From NCBI GenBank assembly GCA_018398765.1, contig JAHBMJ010003835.1, positions 33,538 to 77,125 on the forward strand: a DNA stretch of 43,588 nucleotides, read 5' to 3'. Below, piece after piece: positions 20,443 through 33,000 of the stretch (position 1 is its first letter; each line of letters begins with the position of its first letter). The stretch is from Chromera velia. Taxonomy: Eukaryota; Sar; Chromeraceae. The notes under the pieces were generated by a model that did not search any database, was not told the origin of the DNA, and saw only the letters and a program-made list of their open reading frames with translations. Both the position numbers and the translations under genes were made by a program.

Positions 20443-23400
20443 ATGTCACAACCTGCTGACAGCTTCCAGAGTTCTCCTTCAGGTGGGTCGTCTCCGTCCG
20501 TTTCTCTCAAGGCGAGCGGACGAGACCTCTACTCTTCGCGCTTCTGCTCTTCGTGCGAATTTGGACGAGTCTGATTTATTTTCATTGACTCTCGGTCTCC
20601 TCTTTTCTTCGCAGCTGCTGGGAACTCGCAAAACATAGGGGCTCGAACTATGCAGCCCATAGACAACGTGGTCTGCTCGCTCATTGAGCACGCTCGCCCA
20701 ACTGCAGAGGTGCGCCGGTGAGGGGCTCTGTCTATATACTTGTCATACCGATTTTCGTGTCGGAAAGTCCTGAGCCCCGGTATCTCTCTTTCTTGTCTTT
20801 CTCTTTCACAGACGAATGCTTCCAATCGCTTTCCATTGCAGGAGATGTCGGAGCTTGCCTCAGACAGGAAGGGCTTCGGCTTAGTGCTGATTCTTCTGGG
20901 GTTCATCCGAACGGTCAGCCGGAGACGGAAAAGGTCTCGACGCCCCTTTCTCCTCGGAATCTTTTGCAGTTCGCGCGCAGTGGGACATCGTTTTTGAAGC
21001 ATGTGGTGGCAGCCCGTAAAGAGTTTGTGCTGCCTCTTTGGCTTTTCTGTGTGTGCAGGGACGCTCCTTTTTGCCTCTGGCGAGTCTTGACCTTTCGGGT
21101 GAGTAAAGCAAGAGTTTCACCTTTTGCGTTTTTCGGATTTTCCTCCTCTGTCCTCTCCACCCTCTCGTCGGACTGCCTTACACTGTTGCTGTCCGTTTTT
21201 CGCTTGCATAAGTCTCCGTTTGAATACCCTATGCCTGTGCCCTTTGCGGGCCGTCTCTGTGCAAGACGGACATCTTTCTGCTTGCCTTTCTCCTTTGGCT
21301 TCTTTATGCTGTTGCCGTCCGTTTTGTTGCTTTTCGTTTTTTCCAAAAGTCTGCCTGTAAAGATCCCCCCATGCCCGTACTACCCGTCACACTTCGGGTG
21401 TATCCGTCTCCGTATAAGCGAGACCCATGCGTGTCTGTATGCAGGCCTCTCGGTGAGTGCCCGCAAGCTGAAGCTTCTTCTGTCGTCCCTTCCCTCGGGG
21501 CCTGGTGTTGTGGAGACGCTCAGATGCGGTCAGTTGACGAGTCGCCGGCAGCTCTGCCAGCATGACCAGGAAGCCGAAGAGGTTGCATTCTCTTTTTGTC
21601 ACATGAGAATGGACCGCGGGGCGGGAATGTCCCCGCTACGCCTGGCTGCTCTAAACCTAGCACACATCGGCTTTCTGTGCAGGTCCTCATGTCTGCAAGG
21701 ACGCCTGCCTGTCCGTGCTCCTTGACTTCCTGCGAACGAAAGCGGGTGGGACAGGAGAGACATCGTCGATCTCTTTGAAGACTCTGAACCTCTCCAGTCA
21801 GTCAGTCGTCACTCTTTAAGGGCCATTGATTCCCAGAATTTCTGTTTGTTTGTTTGTTTTTTGGAAACTCTTTCGATGAATCAGATGCAGAAAAAAAGAG
21901 GCAGTTTGGCGTGATTCCCAATCGATGGGGCATCTGTCTCTCCCTCTCTCCATTCTTGCGCAGATGAGTCTGCGTCTGCGTGTACAAGCTGAATTACAAA
22001 CCGAGCCACCACCATCTTTCCTCAATACCTTTCTGCAGACTGCGATCTTGGTGAAGCCGCTGTTGCGATCTTTCATCATCTCCCTCGCTGTTTGGAGAAT
22101 CTAGACGTCAGCGGTCGGTCAATCACGCAGCCAGCCAGTCGATCATGCAGTCGTAGAGCTCATTGGAACAACCGATGGATGCATCAGTCGGTGAACTGAC
22201 ATGTTGACTGGCTTGTCTACGTGTGGATCACGCAACACAAAGAAAGAAAAAGGAATGAGACCATCCATCACATTTGTTCGTACCTTTCGAAGCGTCTCCC
22301 ATCTAGTGAGGCTGTGCGTGAGCGTCCAGACTGGTTCTCTACTTTCTTCCTTGCGTCTGTTCGTCTCGCTGTCTTTCACCGTTTCTCTATTTATTGGTTG
22401 ACTTTTCTTGCAAGTGCAGCGACGACTCCACGCGACCGCTGTGCCTCAGACAAGACTCTTCCCAATGTCTCGCCTCGTGTTGTCTGTGTGCAAATGAAGA
22501 AGTTTCTCCTCCCGCCTTCTCTCTCTGTGCGTGTGTGGGTCCCTTCTCTGCATTTTCGTCACACTCCTTCCTCTTTTGTCGGCCGGCACTCTTGAAGCTC
22601 ATCCTACACCCATGCATTTTCTCTGTGGCGCCTCATTCGCAAAGGGGGTCGACTCATACGGTCGCTCCCTGTACGTGCAGGCAACCGACTCCGGAGTGTG
22701 TCCGTGCAAGGGCTCGGGTCAGCCTTCTGTTTCGGCTGGATCCCTAAGGTTCTCTGTCTCGACCTGAGTGACAACCCCCTCTGCCCTTCTGGGATCAAGG
22801 CGCTCTCGAGAGCCCTCTCTTCTTCGCCTCAGTCACTCCCCCTGCAGTCCCTCAAACTTGCCCGAACAAAGGCCAAAGCAGACGGGGTGGAAGCGTTAGC
22901 AGAAGCACTGAAAGCAAAGAAGACGACCTCTCTGCAGACCCCCGACCTTGCAGAGAACGAGATGGGAGCGGCAGGGTTGAAGCCCTTGGCTTCTGCAGTC
23001 AATGCAGAGGCAGTGCCTCACTTGAGAGTCCTGATACTGAAAAGCAATTCGTTGGTTTTGTTGCCATCAGGAGAGCTTGACTACTCTCCGGCAGCCGAAC
23101 TTCTCTCTGCCAGTGCGTTGAAGGAGTTGGAGGAACTTGATTTGAGCGAGAATTGGGTGTTTGACAGGGAGATTGGGGGTGAGGGCACGGGCAGTCAGCT
23201 GTCCGCTGCCGCCTTTGCAGTCCCAGGTCGTTTCCCGAAATTGCGACGGCTTCATCTTGGTGGGCGGATGCCCTCTAAACAGTTGGCAGCTTTTGCGACT
23301 TCTTTGGGGTTGGGAGGGTTGCCGTCTCTTCAAGAGCTCGTCCTCCCTTTCGGGGGCTGTTGGCAGAATCCGAATCCAGATGGGGTCACTGCTCTTGCAA

Positions 23401-25002
23401 ATGCCTGCAGTTCTGGGTACCTGTCTGATTTGAGATGTTTGAAAATACGGTTTCGATACGATATGACAGGTGAGGCGTTTGCGGGGCTCTGTCGCAGCCT
23501 TGCAACAGGCAAAGTATCCCTCCTGCAGTCTCTAGATCTCAGAAGGTACAATGATGATGCCGAAGAAGGGGTACTTGCCCTCGCAGAAGGGATTCAGGGA
23601 CAGAGGTTGTCCTCGCTTGAAAGTTTTCGGCTAGAGCTGTCAACCGTGAAGGGGTTTGCAGCGTCGGGCTTGGGACTTGCGTTTGGTTGTGGGGGGTGTC
23701 TGGGTCTCCAAAAGCTCGACCTCAACTGGTCGGAGGAAGGGGATGAGGGGGTGGGGGGACTAGCGGAGGGTCTGGGTGGGGGGCGTTTGTCGTTCCTTCG
23801 GGATCTTTCTCTGAGTGTGACATGTAGCAGGAGAGTGGGTGGGACAAGGATGCATAGCTCTGGGGGAGGTTTTGAGCACCGGCAAGGTCCCTTCCCTCCG
23901 GTCTTTGACTCTGAGTTGGCCGTGCGACCAGAGCTTTGCTTCTCTTTGTGAGGGTCTGTCTCGAGGGAGCATTGGCCCTTCTGTAATGATGGGCATTCAT
24001 TCATTTGGGGTTGAGGTGGTAGATGTGGGGGTGATCAGATTTGCAGAAGTGATTCGAGCGGGCAAGATGTCCGGGTTGCGGTACTTGAAATTTGTGGCGT
24101 ATCAGTCGCTCAGCCTCGAGGGGGGGGGAGTTTTAGGAGAAGCCCTAACACATGCAGATGCGTCTTTGAACTTTTTGGAGGAGGTGCTCCTCCTCTATCA
24201 AATCGACGCAGTCACTGCCGCCTTTTTGGAGGGCCTTTCCAGAGGTACGGGACGACTGCCTGCCCTGCATACCCTCCACTGTACCCACGGTCGCACCATC
24301 GGAACAGACGGTGCTCAGTCCCTGTCCGCCCTTGTGAGTGGGGGCAGGGTCCCTTCCCTCAAAGACCTGAAAGTGAGATTGGGGGGGATCGGGCAGGAGG
24401 GGATGCAGCCTTTCGCTGCGTCGCTGAACTCTCCCCATGTCTTTGCACTTCGAAAACTTTTCGTAGAAATCGGTCAGGTCGCCCCAGCAAACGCCGCTGT
24501 TGAAGTGGGGTTGTTCTCTGCTGCGTTCAGCTCTGGGCATCTCTGTAGGCTAGAAGAGCTTTGTGTTGGGGGCCTTTGCGTGATTGAGGAGGTCCGTGCA
24601 TTGTGCGTGGGCTTGGGGAGTGGAGGGTTGTCTTCCCTTCGCACGCTCCAACTGAGTGCCTGCAGGTTGGGGGTGGAAGGGGGCAGGGCACTCTCGGAGG
24701 TTGTGGTCGCAGAGAAACTCCCAAGCTTGAGAATACTCGAGGCAGAGAGGACAGGGCTCGCAGACGAAGGGGTCAGAGCGTTGGTAGAGGTATGGATGAC
24801 CCGAGACCCCCCTCCCCTGCAGCATTTGGGCTTTTCTAACACTGCCCTGACTATCGGAGTTGTGAATCCGCTCTTGCAATTTCTTGGCTCGCAGCGGCTG
24901 CATGCCCCGGAGACAGTGAGTCTTTCCGACAATTGGAGCATTGACCAGGCGTCAAAGGATTCGCTCTTAGGAGCATTTCCTGAAGCTGTTAAATTTTGTT
25001 AG
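20443..25002 (+). CDS. Leucine-rich-repeat protein (ribonuclease-inhibitor-like), 8 exons, one apparent frameshift
   Basis: Exons: 20443-20482, 20615-20709, 20812-20913, 21059-21098, 21445-21528, 21683-21796, 22039-22113, 22681-25002. Splice phases close at every join, and small exons end in repeat consensus (LASLDLSG, LKTLNLSN, LENLDVSG). Each intron from exon 4 on interrupts the repeat at the same phase-1 point after L-x-L-S. The product is about 956 aa, largely repeats of the form LxxLxLxxNxxxxxGxxALAxALxxG, typical of RNI/NLRC3-like proteins; such arrays bind other proteins. I see no NACHT, kinase or membrane segment. In the last exon the frame changes by one base near 23846: the repeat pattern passes cleanly from one frame to the next if one G of GTGGGTGGGACAAGG is ignored. 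That is either an assembly error or a recent mutation. The N-terminal 60 residues have no recognised domain. Confidence 0.85.
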
Positions 25003-25286
25003 GTATGCAAGTCTAAATGCAAGTTCTCTGAGACTTCTCTTTGAATCCCTGCATGCATGCAATTTAGGCTGCAAACTTTAGATAGTGAATTTGCGGATGA
25101 ATTTGAGTGGATTTCTAGGCCCTGCACCTAGCCTTGCACTACTATAGTAGCTTAATAAAATAAAAAGAAAAGAAAAAGTTTTGTTAGTTTTTTATTTTTT
25201 GAATCATTTACCCTAATATGATGGAAAAGGTTTTAAGATTGGGGTCTAGATCCGGAGGGGGGGATGGCGTGGTATATAGAGACGTG

Positions 25287-25363
25287 CCTAGGGGCTACGC
25301 CTTAAAAGCGTTGTATTAACTTGTATATAAAGGCCTTTTGCCCTAAAGGCAACGCCCCTAGGG
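25287..25363. repeat. Imperfect inverted repeat around an AT-rich loop
   Basis: CCTAGGGGCTACGCCTT at 25287-25303 pairs with AAAGGCAACGCCCCTAGGG at 25345-25363 with few mismatches, leaving about 41 bases between. A second small complementarity (AAGGCC, GGCAAA) lies inside. It could be the ends of a very small non-autonomous element or a structured RNA. Confidence 0.4.
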
Positions 25364-25578
25364 TGTTGTGTTGTATGTATAAGGTCTTAGACAGGTTACA
25401 CCCCTTCATTAACAAAAAATTGAGCAAAACTCACGAATAATCACATTATGCTTAGTGCTAGCCAGATATTTCGAGCTTTTGATCTTTCTAAACGGGTTAA
25501 ATTGGATATCCAAACTTAACATTTGGAGCATTTTCTTTATGTTCGATCTATATATTATAAAGTTTCTAGGATGTTCTA

Positions 25579-25956
25579 TTGAGTGCTCCTAGTGAAACTA
25601 AGCGTGCCGATCATATTTCTATTAAACCTTTATTTGATCTGAAATTGATCATATTTCATCTTAAAAAAATGTTACATACTAAGAGATGTTTGAAGATTTG
25701 GAGATCTCTAAGGAATTTCGGAGAAGAAGATAGTTCCGTCACTAGTTCCATCCTAGGTTCCGTCATCACAATTGAAGTGGCACATGTTTTTTTTTATAGC
25801 GATGATCTTCTCGTCTCGAAGAGAGTTCGATTCAATGTAGGACATTACTTTGTATTTGTCCCTCGTGGGTCTGCCAAAAAAACAGTTGTGCAGAAACTGC
25901 GTAACCTCTTGAGCCAAGACTCCAGTTTCATCGTTTTCATTTTTGAAAAACAATGA
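25579..25956 (+). other. Unrecognised AT-rich open frame (125 codons)
   Basis: The frame from ATG 25579 to TGA is open for 125 codons in DNA that is otherwise stop-rich. Its product is rich in Phe, Ile, Leu, Ser and Lys with no domain I recognise. Codon choice follows the AT-rich surroundings rather than the neighbouring genes. It may be a fragment of a decayed mobile element or chance. Confidence 0.2.
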
Positions 25957-26349
25957 TAGTTGTGTCAGAAGTTATACTATGAATCGGTTTGTTCAAAGCC
26001 TTGATGCTCTATCATCATGAGGCCCGCAAGCAAAACTGCATGTGACTTAACATAATTGAAACTAGGATTGAAAATATGCACGACTTCACTGTTGCGTCAG
26101 GGCACTTTTGGGTTTCGCCACGCCTTACTTTGCTCCCCCCCCCTTTTGCCACCCCGCGGTGGCACAGCCAAAAAGTTTTAGTACGCCACCCCCAAATAGT
26201 ATTAAATCATAAAAATATAAACATGACGAGTGTTTTAAACTTAACTTCTTACATATGCAATATATAATCGAGGTGCCAATGACCAGTTTGTGTATATATG
26301 CAATACGTAAAAGATAGTCATACATAATGAACTTAGTGATGAAACCCCC

Positions 26350-26359
26350 NNNNNNNNNN
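26350..26359. other. Assembly gap (10 N)
   Basis: Ten N flanked by C runs. Confidence 0.99.
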
Positions 26360-26717
26360 CCCTTTGCATGGTTTTTCAATTAAGTTTAGTACTCAGTTTG
26401 CTACACAAATTGCCACACAAAGGCTGGGACAAGGTCTAAGACAAAGTGCACATCTGATAGAGTTCAATGAACTTTTGAATGAAGCAAATAGCTATGGCCG
26501 AAGTGCCGATCACTGGATGAACGTTAACACGTGGTGCATCCAGTACAAAAAGAGAAGGTACCAACGGGCTGGGAGCAGAATAGAAGGGGGCCATGCAGCA
26601 GCTGCAAATGACAGTCCTCGCAGGAACATCAGAGAATCTGTAGGATGAAACACCATTGCAAGCATGCATGCGTGAATCCTCATGCCACTTGTTCTCAACC
26701 AGACACCATCACGAGCA

Positions 26718-26753
26718 GGGCACCCTGTCGGCCTGTAAACCGACAGAGTGCCT
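26718..26753. other. Stable hairpin downstream of the receptor gene
   Basis: The arms GCACcCTGTCGG and CCGACAGaGTGC are complementary but for one C/A mismatch, closing an 8-base loop (CCTGTAAA). Flanking bases add one more pair and a G-T pair. It lies about 170-200 bases past the receptor stop codon on that gene's strand, so it may fall in its 3' UTR. Confidence 0.5.
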
Positions 26754-26923
26754 GCCAAACGGTGCCTGTTCCAGTTCGAGTGGCATGCACTGGCAGGCTG
26801 AGAAGACGTAACTTGAATGCGTTGTTCGATCGATGCATGGATGATTAAAGAGATGGAAAGGAAATGGCATGAAGGGACAAAAGAGAACAACGAAATGGAG
26901 ACCACTGCAGAAATAATTGCGGA

Positions 26924-29900
26924 TCACCCATTCCTTCGTTCAAATATTCTGTTCTCCTTCTCTCCTGCTCCTTGCCCTCTACCAACCCCCTCCATATGAT
27001 TGTCTCCGCTTCCGTCCACCTCTGAGTCCCTATTTGCGTATTCCGACTCCTCCTCCCTCTCCCTCTCCCTCTCCCCGTCAGTAAATGCGATAGACTCTGC
27101 AATCAGCGAATCATTTTCATCTCTTAAAGACGACATTCCTTCATCTCCCCCTCTCTTCATAATTCTCTGTTCAGACTTCCATTCTCGGTCTCCCTCAGTG
27201 ACCGTCACAGATGCACCGTCACTTTGAGAAACATCCCCTGGAAGACACGCAACAGCAACAGCACCCCCAGGACGCACAGCAGAACGAGACTGGAGGCGTG
27301 GTAGGCCCGCCTCAGCATCAGCCTGCTCTCTTTCCCTTTCTTTTTCTCTTTCTCTGGCAGTCCGACTGTCACTGTCTCCCATCCTCTCCTCCTCTATGTG
27401 CAAAATCACAGAACTAGGGGCAAGGGCTTCTGAATAAAGATCTTCAGAAGCCCTCCCATTAAGATGGCTTTCATGTCGGTCACCCCCTCTGGGTGCTCTG
27501 TCAGTGACCGCCACTTCTTCCATCACTGACAACTCGACTGACGAGCCGTCAGCATACAACGGGTCTGCGCTGTCGCTGTCCAGACCCGCAGAGATGCTCA
27601 CGCTGTCGTCGTCGTCGTCGTCTGAATCCGAAGGTGTGTGTATCTCGGATTCTGCTCCGCCCTCCGAGGAATGGGACCAACTCCCACTTCTCTGGAGAAA
27701 GTCGGGCTCGGATATGGATGAACTGTTTGTACGTTGGACAACGCTGCCGTGTCTCTGAGTTGAGAACGAGACATGAGGTCTCCGAGCAGGGCGGTCCCCT
27801 GTTTCTAGGCCTCCTGCTGCTGCTGCTGCTGTGAAATTCTCTTCTCCGTCTCCTTCGCTTACGTCATTAATGGAAGAAAAACAAGAACCCCTTCCACCTG
27901 GAGAGTGGCTCAGAAAAGCGGAAGGTTGCAGCGGGGCCTGCCGCTTTGAAAATCTTTCGGACAGAAAAAGCGAATGGTGAATTGTAAAATCAGCACCCCT
28001 CCTTTTCCATTCTCTTTTTTCTCGATTTTTAGCGCTCAGTCTTGCAGCATTACGTCTGCCTCGCTTAGGCGACGGTCCACGAACTCTTGCATCTGGATGT
28101 TCGAGCAAATTAGAAAGAGCAAGGACCTGCTCGGAATTTAATGACATTGTTCGAAGAGGTATGACGTGAACACGCGATTTCAATTTTTGGAGCCCTCCTG
28201 CTGCTGATGCTCTTGGGGGGGCTGGACTTGTGGTTGAGCCAGAGGAAATCTGAGGTGCTCTTCCATGCGTTCCTTCAGAGAAACGTCTCGATCCTTCCTC
28301 CTCCTCCTGCCCGTCTCCTGTCTCCCTGTCTCTTTCCCCTCTGGGAGAAATTGCCGTCTCCCTTGAATCCCCTTCCTCCTTTCCCTCTTCTGCCCCTCCT
28401 TCCAATTCCTTTCCATGCTCTCTCCCCTTTCTGAGGCTCATGAGCTCTCTGGAAGTTCTTGTGCCCCCCGAACTTCTCCGGAATGACTTCGAACCTCTCT
28501 GAGACGCAGCACCGGAGGTCAGACGGCCAAAGACGGCGTCATGGAGAAGGTCCAGGGACGTGAAGAGACGGGTGCGGTCTATCAAGTCAAGTGAGACCAG
28601 CACGGCAGCCAGCTGCAGGCAGTCATCGTGAGAGGTAAGGGGGGAGTTTGGAGAGGTGCTTTTTTGATCTTGTACGACTACAGCTCACAATGATTGTATC
28701 TGTTTTCCCTACAATTTTCAGTATTCTACAATTTTTGACAGTTGAAAGCACAGAGAGTCCTGCTCCAGATTCCATTTCAAATATTTTGGTCCGACTCCAA
28801 GAAAGTGATTGGACGACCCTGAAGAGGCAAGCATCGTCAACAGGTCAGACGTTGCACTGAAATAAATCAAGGTTAGCTCGGACGGACGGCTGACTCACCT
28901 TGAGGGGCGACACGCAGATGAGTGCCCTGGAGACCACCAGCAGCAGCCTCGACTTTTCTAAGCAGACCTGTAGAGCATGTATGAATATGTGTGCATGCAT
29001 GCAGTGTAATGGAAGGTCAATGCATTGCAAAACGGACAGTGAGTGTACGCGAACGGCCTTGACAGTCAATCCGTTGTCACCTACCTCAGTGTCCTTCTGT
29101 CTGCATAACGTTAGACACCAAAGGGAAGTTGCAATAGAAGCTGTACCACTCCTCTACGCGTCCACTGAAAGCATAGACTTCCCTTCGCTTGAGTGGCGGC
29201 AAACATTCCTAAGGGGGGACTAAAAATATATGTAGCCAGATATCTATCCATTTACCTACCGCATGGAGTTCATTTCCCTCCTTTTCCCCTCTCCAGAGCC
29301 GAAAGACCGTCACTGCGATGACCGAGACAACAAACAGAGCGGCGAAGGACAGCACAGCAATGGCGAGGTACGAGAAGAACACCATCTGCTCCGTCAGCAT
29401 CGCCGTGCGTTCATCATCTCGAGAGGCGATGGAGCTCTCTCGGCTGTCGGAGAGCTCTGCACACTCCCCAAGTCAATCAGGCGCATCGATAAAGAGAGCA
29501 CTTCATCGATCTACAAAACAAGTGTTCCTCTTCTTGGCCCGACAATGGAGTGAGGAACAGACACATAAGCAGCGGAGTCGGCACACAAGAGAGTGGTCGA
29601 GACCGACAACAAGCTATCCGGAGAGACAAAAAAGGAAAACCCACCCCTGAAAAAGAATGTTGGATTGAAAGAACCAGCTACCCAAACAGGTTGACGCAAG
29701 ACAAAGGAAGCACCCCAATCCACTGACGTGAGTAAACAGCGCCTATCAGCAGCAGAAAGAGCAGGCAGGTGTTGAGAGCCAGATCCAGCACGTTGTTCAG
29801 AGGATGGGCCCAGGGGAGGAACACCGCAGTCCCGACTACAGACCCAAGCACGCACAGGAAGATCATGGTGATTTGAAGACGGATGTTGCTGTAGAAGGCG

Positions 29901-30028
29901 ACTGCAAAGACTGCTACCATCGTTGCCCGGAGTTGGAGGACCATATTCCTGAAAAAGATTAAGGAGACCAGACGAGGCATGCGGGATGATTGAAGTGAAC
30001 GAACGTCATGGATCCACAGACATTCCAC

Positions 30029-30061
<33 letters not shown>

Positions 30062-33000
30062 CGGTCTAAAGATGAAGAAAACGCTTCCCAACCGACCGCC
30101 CAGAGGACCCGGACTGTCGTGAAACCTAGCATTTCTTTCCAAACAGACTGTATGCAGGTGGAAACAGAGAACTCACCTGCATACAGAGAGACAGGAAGAT
30201 GGCCGTCAAATGTCTGAAAGGAAAATGACGCTGAGTCAGACAGACCATGAAAAAGGGGAAGAGAGGAGTGGAAAGTAAAGGAGAGAGCGATCGAATGCTG
30301 ACGCAATTAACTGACTGACCAAAAGTAAATTTCTGGTCGAAACCGAACGAAAAGGAATCGGAGTCTGGTTGCCCACTGCGGCTCTCGAGTCAGTTGGGGG
30401 CCCTTGATGATGAAGAAAAGTAAAATGCCGTTCACACACACGCAGTACAGGAAAACGGCAATCACCCCCACGGGAAGTGCGCGCATCCAGGTGTCTCCAA
30501 AGCATCTGCAAGCACACGTCATGCAGTCAGTAAACGTGCAAGACTGTTGAAGAAATCTCTCCAAGCTCTATCCCTAGTTATTGAGTCCACAGGAGACTTC
30601 ACCGAGCCAACCACACGCTTTTCCTCTAGTATTGCATTTGTTAAATCATCCAATGGCTGACTTCTGCGCTCTGCATACAGCCCTGAAAATTCTTGCATGC
30701 CCTCACTCACTCACTCACTCACTCACTCACTCTCTCATTCACTCCAGAATGACTAACGAACAGACTGACTGACTGACTAACTGACTGACTCAATGTGGGG
30801 GTGTCTTCGGAGTGTGAGCTTCCCGTTTGGGTGTCTCTGGCAGCTGAAGAGGTCGAGGGCGACATTGACCATGCCCATGTAGACGACACCCGTGACGAAC
30901 CCGCAGGTATTCAGGACTTTGTCGATCGACAACGGACCTGACCGGAGCTTCTCGACTGCCGGGGTCTGTGTGCATTCATGCATGCGGGGGGAGGGGTAGA
31001 CAGACACAGGAAGGAAGGAAGGAAGGAAGGAAGGAATGTTGCATCGGTCACTGAGGGGGGGGGGGACCTATCAGGGAGAAAAGAGGTGATGCAGGCAGGC
31101 ACGTTGTCCTTTTGTATCTTTGATCAAATCACATGGGTAAGTCTTCGCCCATTGTCTCTGTCCTGCTTTCTCTCTCTGTATTTCTCTGTGTTTCTTTTTC
31201 AGCCTTCTATGGACATGCCGCTCATTCTCTCTCCCCTCTCCTTTTTCTGTTCGTGTGTGATTGCGCGCAAGTGCCCGTGTACAAATTATCGGAACATCCA
31301 AAACCAGAAGGATGCATCAGCGCGTAGGTTCCTCAGCAAACTGACCAGAAACTTTGGCTTGGCATTCTCTGGAAGCGGCAAGCACCTTCGAAGTGCCGGT
31401 GAAAGGGGAATGGAGACGGCCCAGGACCCAAAGAGACTCCCAAGAACCATCAACGGCATCACCGCACTCACTGCTGAGGAGACCAAGAGGGTGTCTCCCT
31501 CCGCCCCCCCACTGGTGAGACACTCAATGCGAAGGACGCTGACGTCAAAAAGAAGAAAACGGAAACCCCCAATGGCCGACGACGCCGGAGACGGCCATTG
31601 AATTTCCGAGTTATCCAATGTGCCTAAAGCCAGCACTGTGTCTGACAGCACCGAGAGGGACGTTGCAAGCATGAGTGACACCGCAAGTCTTCCTGACACA
31701 TTTCCATTCGTGATGTGGTAGAGTACAGGTCCCGTGATCACGACAAGGAATATCACGAGCACAAAAGGGGTCACCCTGTCCCCCTCTCCGCAGGGCAGAC
31801 AGGGGCCAGAGGTGGATTCCTGAAAGTGACCGTCCCTGCACTTCCCACACGCAACAGATTCTCTGTTCCCCTCACACACGGCTGCAGCCCCCCCCGGACA
31901 GACGTCCGAAGAGGCGCACTCGTACAAGTCCAGGCCTTCAAAGGTCGACGCGTCGTTTGAGAGGGGACTCGCGTAGTACCCCTCACGGACCTGAAGCGAT
32001 CGAGAGACAACCAGCAGACAGGGGTCGACCGCAAAGTGACCAAACAACGAAAGAAAGAGGAGAAGACCACAAAGACACGCACAACTAAGAAAACACAAAG
32101 GTAAATCGAAAGAAAAAAACTTTTCGGACTTATAAAAAAATCCCCCTAGCTGTACGTCCCCCCCACCTGAGGAATAGAGTCTCCCCCAGGGCAGATAGCC
32201 TCCCGCGGGCACGCCACACACACGTCTGTGCGTCTGTTGAGGAAGAATCCGTCTTGGCACTGACAGTCTGAGGCCTGTGCTGCTCCTGCCTGGCTGGTGT
32301 TCTTCTGAGACCCCACGGGACACGATGTGCAGATGGAGGCTCCATTTGCATCAGCGTAGGTGCCTTGCGGACAGAGAGAGCAGACCTCTACAGACCTGCA
32401 GGCAGACAGGAAAGCCCGAAGGAAGGTCAAGATCCATTTGACAGAAAGTCGTCACAATTTTCTGCCGAACAACAGAAGAAAACATACCGAAATGGAGAGC
32501 TCATCTATCCACTCTCCCCTTGAGAATGAAATGAATTTACCGGAGCGGCGTGTTCTGTTTCATGCGAGATTCCGAAGACGGAACAGCCCCCTTTCCTTCT
32601 ACTTCTATCCCCTTACCCTTCTGAAAAGAATCCAGGTCTACACGAGAAGCAAGTGGTTCTCTCAGCGTTGGAGTACATCCCTGCCGCACATGCGAAGCAG
32701 GAGGACCCCGTCTGATCAGAGGAGGTGCCCACAGAGCTCTCGTAAGCAGAGGAACGGAAGAAACCGGCTGCACAGGAGCTGCACGTCAAAGAGCCCGCCT
32801 CAGAATTGAATGTCCCGTCCGCACTGCACACAAGCATGCAGAGAAGGAAGGAGGAAGATCTATAGCGAGGTCGTCTCTTCGGCTGATGGAAAGAGAAACA
32901 AAGAAGTGCATACGAATTCGGACTGTCAGGCAGGAACAACCAAGACTTGGAAAGCCGGACACCCGGAAAGCCTCTCCCCCTACCATTGAGCAACACGAGT

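Larger units (their letters stand above)
25003..26923. other. AT-rich, repeat-like intergenic region with a small gap
   Basis: The stretch is AT-rich to about 26400. Items seen: an imperfect inverted repeat at 25287-25363; an AT-rich plus-strand frame of 125 codons at 25579-25956 with no recognised domain; 10 N at 26350-26359; and a strong hairpin at 26718-26753. No family-supported gene is present. A mobile-element remnant is possible but I see no transposase, reverse transcriptase or terminal repeats. Confidence 0.5.
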
